A stretch of DNA of 48,095 bases from Bacteroides caecigallinarum (GCF_021530995.1 NZ_JADYTF010000012.1:1-48095); one strand, 5' to 3'. Counted from the first letter of the stretch, positions 1-8,304 are shown. Numbers and translations are program-made. Notes: generated by a model from the letters alone, not told the origin.

Positions 1-7
1 ATAAACT

Positions 8-56
8 TATAAAAAATTATTACCGACAACAATATGCTGCCGGTAAATATTTTATT
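8..56. terminator. Possible terminator of an upstream gene
   Basis: An inverted repeat with TTACCG at 20-25 and CGGTAA at 41-46 is flanked by an A-rich stretch on the left and a T-rich stretch on the right. It could end a gene lying outside the window, on either strand. Confidence 0.4.
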
Positions 57-305
57 GCCTTTATTCATATGAATATACCAATGGAAGCCTTTGGAATCAT
101 TCTACCGTAAATCATTTTAGAGGAAAGGTAATGATAAAACCGGATATTCTGTTAAAATCACTCCATTGATTTGATTACTATGTGTTTGTATCACGATATT
201 TATCAAAATCTCCGGATTTCAAGATTACTATAGCCTAATGCGCATGATTCTGATACAGTTGTTCCCAGTTTTATACCCATATTCATTCACAAACATAACT
301 TTTTC
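57..305. other. Intergenic stretch with no gene seen
   Basis: No convincing gene lies between the possible terminator and the queuosine promoter. A 12-codon reading frame at 131-169 has a purine-rich stretch in front of it but is too short to support. No RNA gene was recognised. Confidence 0.4.
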
Positions 306-336
306 TTGCATATATCGTAAATACTCTGTACTTTTG
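306..336 (+). promoter_or_regulatory. Bacteroidetes-type promoter of the queuosine operon
   Basis: TTG at 306-308 and TACTTTTG at 329-336 match the -33 and -7 consensus (TTG and TAnnTTTG) with a 20-bp spacer. Transcription would start near 343 and give a leader of about 85 nt containing the riboswitch. Confidence 0.7.
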
Positions 337-391
337 CGCCCGAATTAAAAAAAGAAACAGAGATCATTAACATGCGATGCCGTGAATAGCG

Positions 392-428
392 GCCGTGTAT
401 TCTAGAACACCACGTAAAAAACAGGAAC
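392..428 (+). ncRNA. Probable preQ1-I riboswitch
   Basis: The sequence resembles the class I preQ1 aptamer. A short stem CGTG (394-397) and CACG (411-414) encloses a loop holding TTCTAG (400-405) and ACACC (407-411). An A-run (416-421) follows, and then AGGAA (423-427), which can pair with the loop as the pseudoknot. The tail holds the AGGAA in front of the ATG at 430, so ligand binding would hide the ribosome site and lower translation of the transporter. The queuosine-pathway context supports the call. The stem has only four clear pairs and no covariance search was run. Confidence 0.62.
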
Positions 429-429
429 G

Positions 430-1116
430 ATGAAAAAAGAAAATCTCGTATCAGTACCTTTCATGGTCTTGGGTATTGTGTTTTGTGTCTGCCTCGTGGC
501 AGCCAATCTTTTAGAGGCCAAAGTCGTACAATTCGGTCCGATTTCCGTAACTGCCGGACTGATAGTTTTTCCAATCTCTTACATTATCAATGACTGTATT
601 GCCGAAGTCTGGGGCTTCCGCAAGGCGCGTCTTATCATCTGGATGGGTTTCCTTATGAACTTCATGGTCGTAGCCCTCGGTAAAGTGGCAGTGGCTCTTC
701 CTGCGGCTCCTTTCTGGGAAGGCGAACAGGCATTCGATTTCGTGTTTGGTCTTGCTCCGCGTATCGCGGCTGCCAGCCTGACTGCTTTCCTTGTAGGCTC
801 GTTCATCAACGCTTTCGTTATGAGTAAGATGAAGATTGCTTCGCACGGTAAGAATTTCTCTGCCCGTGCCATTGTTTCAACTTTGGCCGGTGAGGGTGCA
901 GATTCAATCATTTTCTTCCCGTTGGCTTTCGGCGGACTGATGCCGGTGAACGAACTGCTGAAGATGATGGCGGTGCAGGTAGTCCTGAAAACGCTGTATG
1001 AAATCATCATTCTCCCTGTGACTATCAGGGTGGTGAACTACATCAAGCGTGTGGACGATTGTGATGTGTATGATGAGAATATCTCGTATAATGTACTGAA
1101 AATTAAGGAGATTTGA
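430..1116 (+). CDS. yhhQ: Queuosine precursor transporter, YhhQ/VUT_1 family
   Basis: This is a 228-residue polytopic membrane protein of the YhhQ (DUF165, VUT_1) family, which imports queuosine precursors such as preQ0 or preQ1 across the inner membrane. Hydrophobic segments run from about residue 10 to 30, 40 to 55, 65 to 95, 105 to 130 and 150 to 200. The family's polar stretch after [13 protein letters not shown] (about residues 49-61) is present. It is the first gene of the operon, follows the probable preQ1 riboswitch directly and ends just before queC, so its product would feed the same pathway. The length is normal for the family. The ATG start lies right behind the AGGAA of the riboswitch tail. 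The exact substrate cannot be told from sequence. Confidence 0.88.
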   Translation: MKKENLVSVPFMVLGIVFCVCLVAANLLEAKVVQFGPISVTAGLIVFPISYIINDCIAEVWGFRKARLIIWMGFLMNFMVVALGKVAVALPAAPFWEGEQAFDFVFGLAPRIAAASLTAFLVGSFINAFVMSKMKIASHGKNFSARAIVSTLAGEGADSIIFFPLAFGGLMPVNELLKMMAVQVVLKTLYEIIILPVTIRVVNYIKRVDDCDVYDENISYNVLKIKEI

Positions 1117-1118
1117 TT

Positions 1119-1802
1119 ATGACAATGAATAAGGAGGCCGCACTGGTAGTTTTCAGTGGCGGCCAGGATTCTACTACTTGCCTGTTCTGGGCAAAGAAAC
1201 ATTTCAAGGAAGTTTATGCGCTTAGTTTCATCTATGGTCAGAAACATGTGAAAGAGGTGGAACTGGCGAGAGGAATTGCCGAAAGGGCAGGGGTGCATTT
1301 TCACGCAATGGATGTATCGTTCATCGGTCATCTTGGCAAGAACTCTCTTACTGATACTTCAATAGTGATGGACGAGGAAAAACCGGAAGGCTCTTTCCCT
1401 AATACTTTCGTGCCGGGAAGAAATCTTTTCTTCCTCAGTATAGCTGCTGTTTATGCGCGCGAGCATGGCATCAGTCATCTGGTGACAGGAGTTTCGCAGA
1501 CTGACTTCAGCGGTTATCCCGACTGCAGGGATTCGTTTATCAAATCGCTCAACGTTACTCTTAATCTTGCTATGGACGAGCAGTTCGTTATTCACACTCC
1601 GCTGATGTGGATAGACAAGGCACAGACATGGGCTTTGGCTGACGAGCTTGGAGTGCTTGACCTGATAAGAAACGAAACTCTGACATGCTATAACGGGGTG
1701 CAGGGCGACGGATGCGGACATTGCCCGGCGTGTAAGTTACGTCGCGAGGGACTTGAAAAGTATTTGAGCTCGAAAAATAAATTATCTGCTTTTTATTACT
1801 GA
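1119..1802 (+). CDS. queC: 7-cyano-7-deazaguanine synthase QueC
   Basis: QueC makes preQ0 from 7-carboxy-7-deazaguanine, ammonia and ATP in the cytoplasm. The PP-loop ATP-binding motif SGGQDS is near residues 13-18. The C-terminal zinc site is visible as a cysteine followed by CGHCPAC. The ATG at 1119 was chosen because AAGGAG at 1105-1110 sits 8 nt before it. A TTG at 1113 would add two residues and overlap the previous stop, and is less likely. The gene begins 2 nt after the transporter stop, so the two are cotranscribed and probably translationally coupled. Length (227 residues) is normal for the family. Confidence 0.95.
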   Translation: MTMNKEAALVVFSGGQDSTTCLFWAKKHFKEVYALSFIYGQKHVKEVELARGIAERAGVHFHAMDVSFIGHLGKNSLTDTSIVMDEEKPEGSFPNTFVPGRNLFFLSIAAVYAREHGISHLVTGVSQTDFSGYPDCRDSFIKSLNVTLNLAMDEQFVIHTPLMWIDKAQTWALADELGVLDLIRNETLTCYNGVQGDGCGHCPACKLRREGLEKYLSSKNKLSAFYY

Positions 1803-1823
1803 TTTCCGATAAAGAATGTTTAT

Positions 1824-1911
1824 CTCCACACGAACGTGATGAGATCTCCACACGGCCGTGTCGAGTTCTCCACACGAGCGTGTCGAGTGCTCCACACGAA
1901 CGTGTGGAGAT
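1824..1911. repeat. Four tandem 22-bp palindromic repeats
   Basis: Four head-to-tail units begin at 1824, 1846, 1868 and 1890. Each starts with CTCCACACG, then two variable bases, then an arm of the form CGTGTNGAG (CGTGATGAG in the first). The last unit is a near-perfect dyad with 9-bp arms around AA. The array lies between the queC stop and the queF start. It could form RNA hairpins in the operon transcript or be a dispersed REP-like element. The period is not a multiple of three and no gene runs through it. Confidence 0.92.
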
Positions 1912-1959
1912 AATTGTTTGCGGACATTATATCGTATAAAAGGAAAAATTATATATAAA

Positions 1960-2415
1960 ATGGAAAGAAAAGAAGAACTGACGCTGCTTGGCGGTAGCAC
2001 TGTATATCGTCAGGACTATGCTCCGGAGGTACTTGAGGCTTTTGCAAACAAGCATCCGGAGAATGATTATTGGGTACGTTTCAACTGCCCTGAGTTTACA
2101 AGTCTTTGTCCTATCACCGGACAGCCTGACTTTGCTGAAATCCGTATAAGCTATCTGCCTGACGTGAAGATGGTGGAAAGCAAGAGTCTGAAACTCTATC
2201 TGTTCAGTTTCAGAAATCACGGAGATTTTCATGAGGACTGTGTGAATATAATCATGAAGGACCTTATCAAACTGATGGACCCTAAGTATATCGAAGTTAC
2301 CGGTATATTCACTCCGCGCGGAGGTATATCTATTTATCCTTACTGCAACTACGGACGTCCGGGAACGAAGTATGAGGAACTGGCTGAGTACCGTATGCGC
2401 AATCACGATTTGTAA
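1960..2415 (+). CDS. queF: NADPH-dependent 7-cyano-7-deazaguanine reductase QueF
   Basis: QueF reduces the nitrile of preQ0 to the amine of preQ1, the base inserted into tRNA on the way to queuosine. The 151-residue length fits the short, unimodular type. The family motif SKSLKLY is at about residues 69-75. The active-site cysteine is in [11 protein letters not shown] (about residues 47-57), and the [11 protein letters not shown] stretch follows. The ATG at 1960 was chosen because the conserved sequence starts there; an upstream in-frame TTG would translate the repeat array. AGGAA at 1941-1945 is a weak and distant ribosome site. It is the last gene of the queuosine operon. Confidence 0.95.
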   Translation: MERKEELTLLGGSTVYRQDYAPEVLEAFANKHPENDYWVRFNCPEFTSLCPITGQPDFAEIRISYLPDVKMVESKSLKLYLFSFRNHGDFHEDCVNIIMKDLIKLMDPKYIEVTGIFTPRGGISIYPYCNYGRPGTKYEELAEYRMRNHDL

Positions 2416-2469
2416 TTTTATTGTTAGAAATTTCTTTAGAGGGTTTTATTAAATATCAATAAGCAGTAT

Positions 2470-2516
2470 AAAAATCCGGTAAGAGAAGATTCTGTCTCCT
2501 CTTACCGGATTTTTTA
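2470..2516. terminator. Strong bidirectional terminator
   Basis: A 16-bp perfect stem pairs 2470-2485 with 2499-2514. An A-tract forms the left base and a T-tract the right base. It ends the queuosine operon on the plus strand and also the convergent minus-strand gene that stops at 2531. Confidence 0.93.
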
Positions 2517-2530
2517 TACTGTATTCTTTA

Positions 2531-3850
2531 TTACATATCTTCCATTGAGAGATCCTTGTAAGATATGTCATATCCCTTGAACTCGCCGGTGGCACGCAGG
2601 AAAGCTGCTGCCTTCTGTTTAAGCACCTCCATATCGATATTTGCGGATTTACGTTTTATTTCGAAGAATGTAGCTTTATTGTTTAGCTCATTTTCCGCCA
2701 CGATGTCAATCTCATTTTCTCCTTTGCGGTCCCACCATCCTCCAATCCTTGTATATATCTGGTGTTCAATCAGTACTCGCCTGAAATAACGTTCAAGCAT
2801 CAAACCGCTGAATGTTTCGTAGTCTCTGTTTATAATTGTTTTTAAGCTTTCGTAGTTTTCTATTTCCAGCATATAACTGTATTTGTAGATAAAGCGGAAC
2901 CAGAACATAAAGAAATTGTCTTCTATAGTATAGCGGACATTTTTTGTGGAGCTTTTTTCAAACAGAGGTTGTTTTTTTGCAATTACCTCGTACTCGTTTT
3001 CAAGTTTGGTCAGATAACCGCCAATTTCTCTACCTACTACGTTTTCTATTTCTGAACGTGAAGTTTTTCCCCTTGCTATGGCTGATAGTATTGAAAAATA
3101 AATGCCATAGTCTTTACCGAATTCCTCTATAAGTATTGCTTTGCCTTCACCTAGAAAAATTGAATCACCCTTTACAATTTGATCCAACATTCTTTCTTTT
3201 GTTGTAGCTCCGGCATCTATAAGTAACTGTACATACTTTGCCACTCCTCCAGTGAAAGAATATAGAGCCAAGAGGTCTTCTGCAGTGTAACTGGTGTTAT
3301 AGTCTGTTAAAATCTCCTTTAGAACTGCTGGTGTAAATGGCCGTAGAGTCATTAAACGTGTCTGTCTGTTATATAGTGGTTCCTTCCTGTCTTTGAAGAT
3401 TTTTGTCATCATTGAATAAATAGACCCGCAGACAATCAGGTTTATATGGGCTTTCTGGCTGTACATATCCCAGATACGTTGCATGTCACTGTACACAGAC
3501 TTGTTTACACGAAAGAATTCCTGAAACTCATCGATAAACAGCGTGATGGGACGTTCTATGGAGAGTTTCATCAGAAACTCAAATATATCTGCAAAATGCT
3601 CTGTGCGTCCGATAGTTGGGATTCCCAACTTGTTTTCAATTTCAAGCCGATAATCTTCACACAAGTCACTTTCAGCTTTGCGAGCAACGAAAAAATAGAG
3701 AATAGGTTCATCTTCATATGCTTTCCATATAAGGAATGTTTTACCGATACGGCGTCGCCCTGTTACAACCGTGAATTGTGCATTATTTTTTGCCATTTCA
3801 CGAATCTCACGCAGAGATGCGATTTCTTTTGTTCTATCAAAAAATTTCAT
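2531..3850 (-). CDS. AAA-family ATPase with C-terminal PD-(D/E)XK-like nuclease region (DUF234 type)
   Basis: This is a 439-residue protein of the large group of stand-alone ATPases found in bacteria and archaea with a C-terminal DUF234 region. Walker A is GRRRIGKT at residues 31-38 and Walker B is LFIDEFQ near 104-110. A winged-helix-like stretch follows in the middle. The C-terminus keeps a nuclease-type pattern: E380 and D382 in ENEID, then E397 and K399 in FFEIKRK. The biological role of the family is unclear; plasmid, transposon and defence links have been suggested. The gene stands alone between the queuosine operon and dnaX, with its own promoter and repeats in the leader. It may be an acquired gene, as many Bacteroides genomes carry several paralogues. 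No signal peptide or membrane segment is seen. Confidence 0.85.
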   Translation of the reverse strand: MKFFDRTKEIASLREIREMAKNNAQFTVVTGRRRIGKTFLIWKAYEDEPILYFFVARKAESDLCEDYRLEIENKLGIPTIGRTEHFADIFEFLMKLSIERPITLFIDEFQEFFRVNKSVYSDMQRIWDMYSQKAHINLIVCGSIYSMMTKIFKDRKEPLYNRQTRLMTLRPFTPAVLKEILTDYNTSYTAEDLLALYSFTGGVAKYVQLLIDAGATTKERMLDQIVKGDSIFLGEGKAILIEEFGKDYGIYFSILSAIARGKTSRSEIENVVGREIGGYLTKLENEYEVIAKKQPLFEKSSTKNVRYTIEDNFFMFWFRFIYKYSYMLEIENYESLKTIINRDYETFSGLMLERYFRRVLIEHQIYTRIGGWWDRKGENEIDIVAENELNNKATFFEIKRKSANIDMEVLKQKAAAFLRATGEFKGYDISYKDLSMEDM

Positions 3851-3872
3851 ATCCTTATTTGTTTATTTTCTA

Positions 3873-3907
3873 TTTCCGAAATGACCGTTTCCGAAACAGC
3901 CGTTTCG
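3873..3907. promoter_or_regulatory. Direct repeats, possible operator of the ATPase gene
   Basis: Two adjacent 15-bp units (3873-3887 and 3888-3902) share TTTCCGAAA and end in CCG, and a partial third unit TTTCG follows. The second also forms the dyad CGAAAC/GTTTCG. They lie between the -7 element and the ATPase start, where a repressor could bind. Confidence 0.5.
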
Positions 3908-3913
3908 CTACTG

Positions 3914-3921
3914 CAAATATA
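3914..3921 (-). promoter_or_regulatory. -7 promoter element for the ATPase gene
   Basis: On the minus strand this reads TATATTTG, an exact match to TAnnTTTG, 63 nt before the ATG. No clear TTG was found at the -33 position. Confidence 0.4.
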
Positions 3922-3952
3922 ACGTGTTTTAATTAGTCCGGAAATGAGATTT

Positions 3953-5791
3953 CTATGATAACTCCAGTCCGAACTCTTCTTTCAGTTTCAGCAGATTAGG
4001 ATTTTTCTTGCTCATCATCTGGAAACGTTCCACATGGCTGTAGGCTCTGATATTCTCATCGGCTGCACTTACGCGGACGGTCATCCTGATTTTTCTGTTG
4101 TGAAGCTGTTCTCTCAAGTGATTCTCTATCTTCGGTGCCAGCTGCTGCATGTATTTCTGAACCATTTCGTTATCTACCGCCACTTCGAATGTAGTCTGGT
4201 CGTCAAGAAGTTTCGGCGACATGTTCATCATTCGTCCTGCATTAGCTTTTTCCTCTTTGGGAAGTCGGGTGGCAAACTCTCTCCAGTAGTAGTTCAGGTC
4301 TTTTTCATACACATCGTAGTCTTCCCATTCCTTTTCTGCCTGCTGGACTTGTGCTGCAGGTTTCTGCGCTACGGCCTCCTCCAGATGCTGTGGCCTTTTC
4401 TTTATTGACGGTCCGAGTATTCCCGCTTTTACTACAGGTATTTTCTTCTCCTGGGTAACTTTCAGTCCGTCGGGCAGCTTATGCATCTGCTGTTGGGCGG
4501 GGTTGTTGCCGTATTGTGGTTGAGGCTCTGAAGTGTTCTGCTGTACCGGTTGCTGCACGTTCTGTACATTAGCCGGTTGCTGAGTTATCGGTTGCTGCTG
4601 GGCTACGGGTTGTTGCTGTGTTGCTGCCGGAGCAGTCTGCTGGTTGAAGATAGGTTTTATCACTTTAGGGCTACGCCCATTGCCGGCATCATCTTCTTCG
4701 GATGTTATCTGTGCCAGCTGTATCAGTGTCAGCTCTACCAGAAGCCGTTTGTTCTTGCTCTGTCTGTAGTTCAGGTCGCAGTCGTTGCACAGTTTCATTG
4801 CCTTGTAAAGGAATTTCTGTTCGCATTTCTGTGCCTGAGCCTTGTATCTTTCTCTGATTGAGGCGCCTACTTCCAGAAGCTGGAGTGTCTGTTCGTCGCG
4901 GCTCACGAGGAGGTCTCGGAAGTGTGAACTCAATCCGGTGATGAAGTGATTGCCGTCGAAACCTTTCTTCAAGACCTCGTTGAACAGAAGCATACATTCC
5001 GATACCTTGTTTTCCAGAATATAGTCTGTCAGTTTGAAGTAATATTCGTAATCAAGTACGTTGAGGTTTTCGATGACACTCTTGTAAGTGATGTGCCCGT
5101 TGGAGAAACTTGTTACCTGGTCGAAGATTGACAAGGCATCACGCATACCACCGTCTGCCTTTTGTGCTATCACGGTCAGCGCTTCAGGTTCGACGTCTAT
5201 ACCTTCTTTCTGTGCCACTCCCTGAAGATGTTCCACTGTATCGGTCACACTGATACGACTGAAGTCGTATATCTGACATCGGCTCAGAATAGTAGGCAGG
5301 ATCTTATGTTTCTCTGTTGTGGCAAGAATGAAGATGGCATGATGAGGCGGCTCTTCAAGGGTTTTCAGAAAAGCATTGAAGGCTGCTGTAGACAGCATGT
5401 GCACCTCGTCGATGATATATACCTTGTATTTGCCTATCTGTGGCGGGATGCGTACCTGCTCTATGAGCGAGCGTATGTCTTCCACAGAGTTGTTTGATGC
5501 GGCATCCAGCTCATGGATATTGTATGAACGCTGCTCGTTGAACGCCTTACATGATTCGCATTCGTTGCAAGCCTCTCCGTCAGGTTTCGGGGACAGACAG
5601 TTGATGGTTTTAGCAAAAATACGTGCGCATGTGGTTTTTCCTACTCCTCGCGGTCCGCAGAAAAGGTAGGCGTGGGCCAGCTTGTTGTTGGCAATGGCAT
5701 TCTTCAGAGTCGTTGTGAGTGCACGCTGTCCTACTACGGTATCGAATGTGGCAGGGCGGTATTTACGTGCTGATACAATATAGTTGTCCAT
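3953..5791 (-). CDS. dnaX: DNA polymerase III subunit gamma/tau
   Basis: This is the clamp-loader ATPase of the replicative polymerase. Walker A is GPRGVGKT at residues 46-53. Zinc-binding cysteines are at 65, 75, 78 and 81. Walker B is DEVH at 128-131 and the sensor motif SRC is at 170-172. After domain III (to about 360) a glutamine- and proline-rich linker runs over about residues 385-450, and a C-terminal tau-type domain follows. At 612 residues it is normal for Bacteroidales. No A AAA AAG slippery heptamer was found, so a shorter gamma form by programmed frameshifting is not evident. It is divergent from the DivIC-like gene. Confidence 0.97.
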   Translation of the reverse strand: MDNYIVSARKYRPATFDTVVGQRALTTTLKNAIANNKLAHAYLFCGPRGVGKTTCARIFAKTINCLSPKPDGEACNECESCKAFNEQRSYNIHELDAASNNSVEDIRSLIEQVRIPPQIGKYKVYIIDEVHMLSTAAFNAFLKTLEEPPHHAIFILATTEKHKILPTILSRCQIYDFSRISVTDTVEHLQGVAQKEGIDVEPEALTVIAQKADGGMRDALSIFDQVTSFSNGHITYKSVIENLNVLDYEYYFKLTDYILENKVSECMLLFNEVLKKGFDGNHFITGLSSHFRDLLVSRDEQTLQLLEVGASIRERYKAQAQKCEQKFLYKAMKLCNDCDLNYRQSKNKRLLVELTLIQLAQITSEEDDAGNGRSPKVIKPIFNQQTAPAATQQQPVAQQQPITQQPANVQNVQQPVQQNTSEPQPQYGNNPAQQQMHKLPDGLKVTQEKKIPVVKAGILGPSIKKRPQHLEEAVAQKPAAQVQQAEKEWEDYDVYEKDLNYYWREFATRLPKEEKANAGRMMNMSPKLLDDQTTFEVAVDNEMVQKYMQQLAPKIENHLREQLHNRKIRMTVRVSAADENIRAYSHVERFQMMSKKNPNLLKLKEEFGLELS

Positions 5792-5828
5792 AATCAGGAT
5801 TGGTTTTTCTTGTTTTGTTAAGTTATGA

Positions 5829-5836
5829 CAAAGATA
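5829..5836 (-). promoter_or_regulatory. -7 promoter element for dnaX
   Basis: On the minus strand this reads TATCTTTG, matching TAnnTTTG, 38 nt before the dnaX ATG. No well-spaced -33 TTG was found. Confidence 0.4.
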
Positions 5837-5875
5837 ATTATTTCTGCCGACAATTCATTATGCTGTATGAAAGAA

Positions 5876-5906
5876 TTGGGGCTTACAGCATTTATTCTTA
5901 TATTTG
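5876..5906 (+). promoter_or_regulatory. Bacteroidetes-type promoter of the DivIC-like gene
   Basis: TTG at 5876-5878 and TATATTTG at 5899-5906 are separated by exactly 20 bp. The ATG is 22 nt further on, giving a short leader. Confidence 0.72.
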
Positions 5907-5927
5907 CACCAATAAATATTCTTTATC

Positions 5928-6242
5928 ATGAAAGAGAAGCTGGAAAATATATGGAATTTTGTGCGTCTTCACAAATATGGTGTCACATTGGCTGTATTTG
6001 TGCTGATAATTGGTGTTCTGGATGAGAACAGCTGGGTTCGCCGTTTGGAACATCGCGCTGAAATAAACAGACTGAATACAGAGATAAGGCATTACAGAAA
6101 GCAGTTTGAAGAGGACAGCAAGTTGCTGAAGGAAATCTCTACCAACCCGGAGGCACTGGAGAAAGTGGCGCGCGAAAAATACATGATGAAGAAGGAGAAC
6201 GAGGATATATTTATATTTGAGCAGGATTTGGAAGATGAATAA
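5928..6242 (+). CDS. DivIC/FtsB-like septum formation protein
   Basis: This is a 104-residue bitopic membrane protein of the septum formation initiator (FtsB/DivIC) family, which links early and late divisome proteins through FtsL and FtsQ. A single membrane segment lies at about residues 18-34. A coiled coil runs over about residues 36-75. The conserved TNPEALEKVAREKYMM region follows (about residues 66-81). The length fits the family. It has its own promoter and overlaps the next gene by 8 nt, so the two products are probably made together. Cell-division function is inferred from the family, not from the neighbours. Confidence 0.88.
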   Translation: MKEKLENIWNFVRLHKYGVTLAVFVLIIGVLDENSWVRRLEHRAEINRLNTEIRHYRKQFEEDSKLLKEISTNPEALEKVAREKYMMKKENEDIFIFEQDLEDE

Positions 6243-6576
6243 GTTGGATAATATAATAGCAATATCAGGAGCGTTTGTGTTGTTTGTGGGACTGATGTTG
6301 CAGTTCGTAAAGTTTGAATACGCACCGTATATTTACATTGTCGGGGCACTGATGTTCGGGTGGATTCAGGCAAAGACAGGAAGATATTTTGGCAAGAACA
6401 TAGTTCTCAGACGGTTGAAACGTCAGCAGTTGATAGGGGCTATGCTGCTTGTTATAGCAGGTGTGATGATGATTGTCTGGCATCATAACGAATGGATTTT
6501 ATGCCTGAGTGTAGCAGCTGTGCTTGAACTATATACAGCTTATCGTATTCCGTACGAGGAGAAGAAAGAAGAATAA
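6235..6576 (+). CDS. Small membrane protein of unknown function
   Basis: This is a 113-residue protein with about four hydrophobic segments, near residues 5-20, 27-43, 65-80 and 85-98. A basic stretch (RRLKRQQ) lies between the second and third. The ATG at 6235 overlaps the end of the DivIC-like gene by 8 nt. An in-frame TTG upstream would overlap more and is less likely. It ends in a charged tail. The family was not recognised. Its tight coupling to a divisome gene suggests a membrane role near the division site, but that is only inference. Confidence 0.8.
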   Translation: MNKLDNIIAISGAFVLFVGLMLQFVKFEYAPYIYIVGALMFGWIQAKTGRYFGKNIVLRRLKRQQLIGAMLLVIAGVMMIVWHHNEWILCLSVAAVLELYTAYRIPYEEKKEE

Positions 6577-6598
6577 AATGACATTCAGAAAATATTAA

Positions 6599-6643
6599 AG
6601 AGCCGTTCTATGCAAGTATTGTGTAGAGCGGCTCTCAAATTTT
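6599..6643. terminator. Terminator between convergent genes
   Basis: A 12-bp stem pairs 6599-6610 with 6624-6635 around a 13-nt loop, and a T-rich stretch follows on the plus strand. It ends the DivIC operon. The left flank is A/T-rich, so it probably also ends the minus-strand radical SAM gene. Confidence 0.85.
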
Positions 6644-6646
6644 ATA

Positions 6647-8278
6647 TCAGTTTGTTGCCTTGAATATAGGAATACCTCCCTGTTCGTCGGGATTGAAGGC
6701 ATACCATATATAATGGTCGTTGTCATCGACAGGCAGTTTGCAGAGACGCAGACGTTCGTCGTATGTTCCGTAGGCGACTTCCCATGAATCTGGAGATGTG
6801 ACATGTTTTGTCCTTATCGCTTCTGCAGGTTCTTTCTTGAGCGACATTCCTGCCTCTATCCATGCCTGAGTGGCGGACAGTGTGTATTGCGGATAATTAC
6901 TCTTGCAGAACTTGTAAAGAATTATTCCTCTTCTTTCCAGTCCCATAGGCTGGTCTATTACTCCGATGTTTGTAAGATGTTCAAGGAAACGATACAGGAA
7001 GTCGTCGTTTTCCACTATCAGTCGTCGTGTCAGTTCCTGCCATGCCTTGGTATTGTAGAAACCGTCCAGAAGTCGGGACAAGAGTCTGGCTGTCTGCAGT
7101 TCGTCCGATGTAATATCGTTTGTCTCAAGCACCTCGTATGGAGGTAGGGGAGAATATCTTATTCCAAGCTTTTCCGCTCTTCTTCTCATTTCAGTTCCGG
7201 GAAGCAGTTTCAGTGATTCCAGTTGTATTTCTCCTGCATTAAGTCCGGCAAGAGTACGAACGTCTTCGAATATCTCGCTCAGATGATAGTGGGGCAGTCC
7301 TGCTATAAGGTCTGCATGTGTTTCCATATTCTCCAGTGAGCATAGGAACTTCAGCCCTTTCATCGCATCCTCAAGTTTTCCGGCGCGACGGCTTGTGGTC
7401 AGTACTATTTCTCTCAGGCTTTGTATTCCGGCCTCAAGATGCAGAAGTCCTTTGGGCATTGATCTCAATTCTGCTTTCAGTTCCTCTGAAAGTAATGCCG
7501 GATGTATTTCAAGATGGAAATTTATATCCGGGTATTCACGGAACAGGGATACCAATGCTTTTGCATAGCGGGTGTTGTAGTTGAAAGTACGGTCCAGCAC
7601 TCTTATGTTCTTGATTCCGTGACTGTGAATGATTTCTATTCTTTCTCTGATGGTGTCTATACTTAGATTTCGTACGGGTTTGTCGCCACCGCTTACACAG
7701 AATGCACAGGTGTTGAAGCAGCCTCTTGTAGTCTCCAGTTGTACGAAAGGTTTGTCCCAGTTGAACAGTTCGCTTTTTTCAGGATATTTCAGGGCGGTAA
7801 AATCGCTCACTCTTGCCATACCGTTGTCGTGGTATTCTCCATTATCGTCAATATAGCAAAGTCCGTCAATGTTTTCCCATTCTTCCTTATTGTCGAAATG
7901 CTCCATCCATTGCTTGAAACCGGTTTCGCCTTCACCTCTGAAAACCGCTTCTATAAAATCATTCGTTGTAAGGAATTTTCTGTTATCTCCAAGAAATTCC
8001 GGACCTCCTAGGATTATCCTGCATTGTGGCAGCAGAGATTTTACGCGGCATGTTATATGCAATAGCGCTTCGTGGTTGAAGAGCCAGCATGTAGATGCTA
8101 CAATATCAGGTTTGTGTTTATAGATTTGTTCTGCCACCATTCCCGGGTTCTCGTTGATGGTAGCCGAAACCTTTACCCACACAATGCTTTTGTCGTCTGC
8201 CATCTGTGCATGCAGAGCCGGAAGTGCAAGTGATGAATGTGCATACGAACTGTTTAAGTCCAACCAGAGTAATTTCAT
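6647..8278 (-). CDS. B12-binding radical SAM protein (DUF4080 family)
   Basis: This is a 543-residue enzyme. The N-terminal part (about 1-140) resembles a cobalamin-binding fold. The radical SAM core follows, with the 4Fe-4S motif CFNTCAFC at about residues 185-192. The C-terminal third corresponds to DUF4080. Enzymes of this layout often methylate or rearrange unreactive carbon or phosphorus centres, but the substrate of this family is not known. The usual B12-site DxHxxG motif is not obvious (WLFNHEAL lies in the expected area), so base-off cobalamin binding is uncertain. It is common in Bacteroides. The neighbours give no pathway clue. The start ATG at 8278 gives MKLLWLDLNSSYAH, typical for the family. 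Confidence 0.9.
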   Translation of the reverse strand: MKLLWLDLNSSYAHSSLALPALHAQMADDKSIVWVKVSATINENPGMVAEQIYKHKPDIVASTCWLFNHEALLHITCRVKSLLPQCRIILGGPEFLGDNRKFLTTNDFIEAVFRGEGETGFKQWMEHFDNKEEWENIDGLCYIDDNGEYHDNGMARVSDFTALKYPEKSELFNWDKPFVQLETTRGCFNTCAFCVSGGDKPVRNLSIDTIRERIEIIHSHGIKNIRVLDRTFNYNTRYAKALVSLFREYPDINFHLEIHPALLSEELKAELRSMPKGLLHLEAGIQSLREIVLTTSRRAGKLEDAMKGLKFLCSLENMETHADLIAGLPHYHLSEIFEDVRTLAGLNAGEIQLESLKLLPGTEMRRRAEKLGIRYSPLPPYEVLETNDITSDELQTARLLSRLLDGFYNTKAWQELTRRLIVENDDFLYRFLEHLTNIGVIDQPMGLERRGIILYKFCKSNYPQYTLSATQAWIEAGMSLKKEPAEAIRTKHVTSPDSWEVAYGTYDERLRLCKLPVDDNDHYIWYAFNPDEQGGIPIFKATN

Positions 8279-8304
8279 ACTATAAAAGATGAGAGTAAAC
8301 TATT

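Noticed and set aside
131-169. 12-codon frame with a purine-rich stretch in front
   Set aside because: Too short, with no conservation evidence.
1858-1959. In-frame N-terminal extension of queF through the palindromic repeats
   Set aside because: It opens with TTG, would translate the repeat array, and the family similarity starts only at the ATG at 1960.
3953-5791. Programmed frameshift in dnaX
   Set aside because: No A AAA AAG slippery heptamer was found; the longest relevant A-runs are of five bases.
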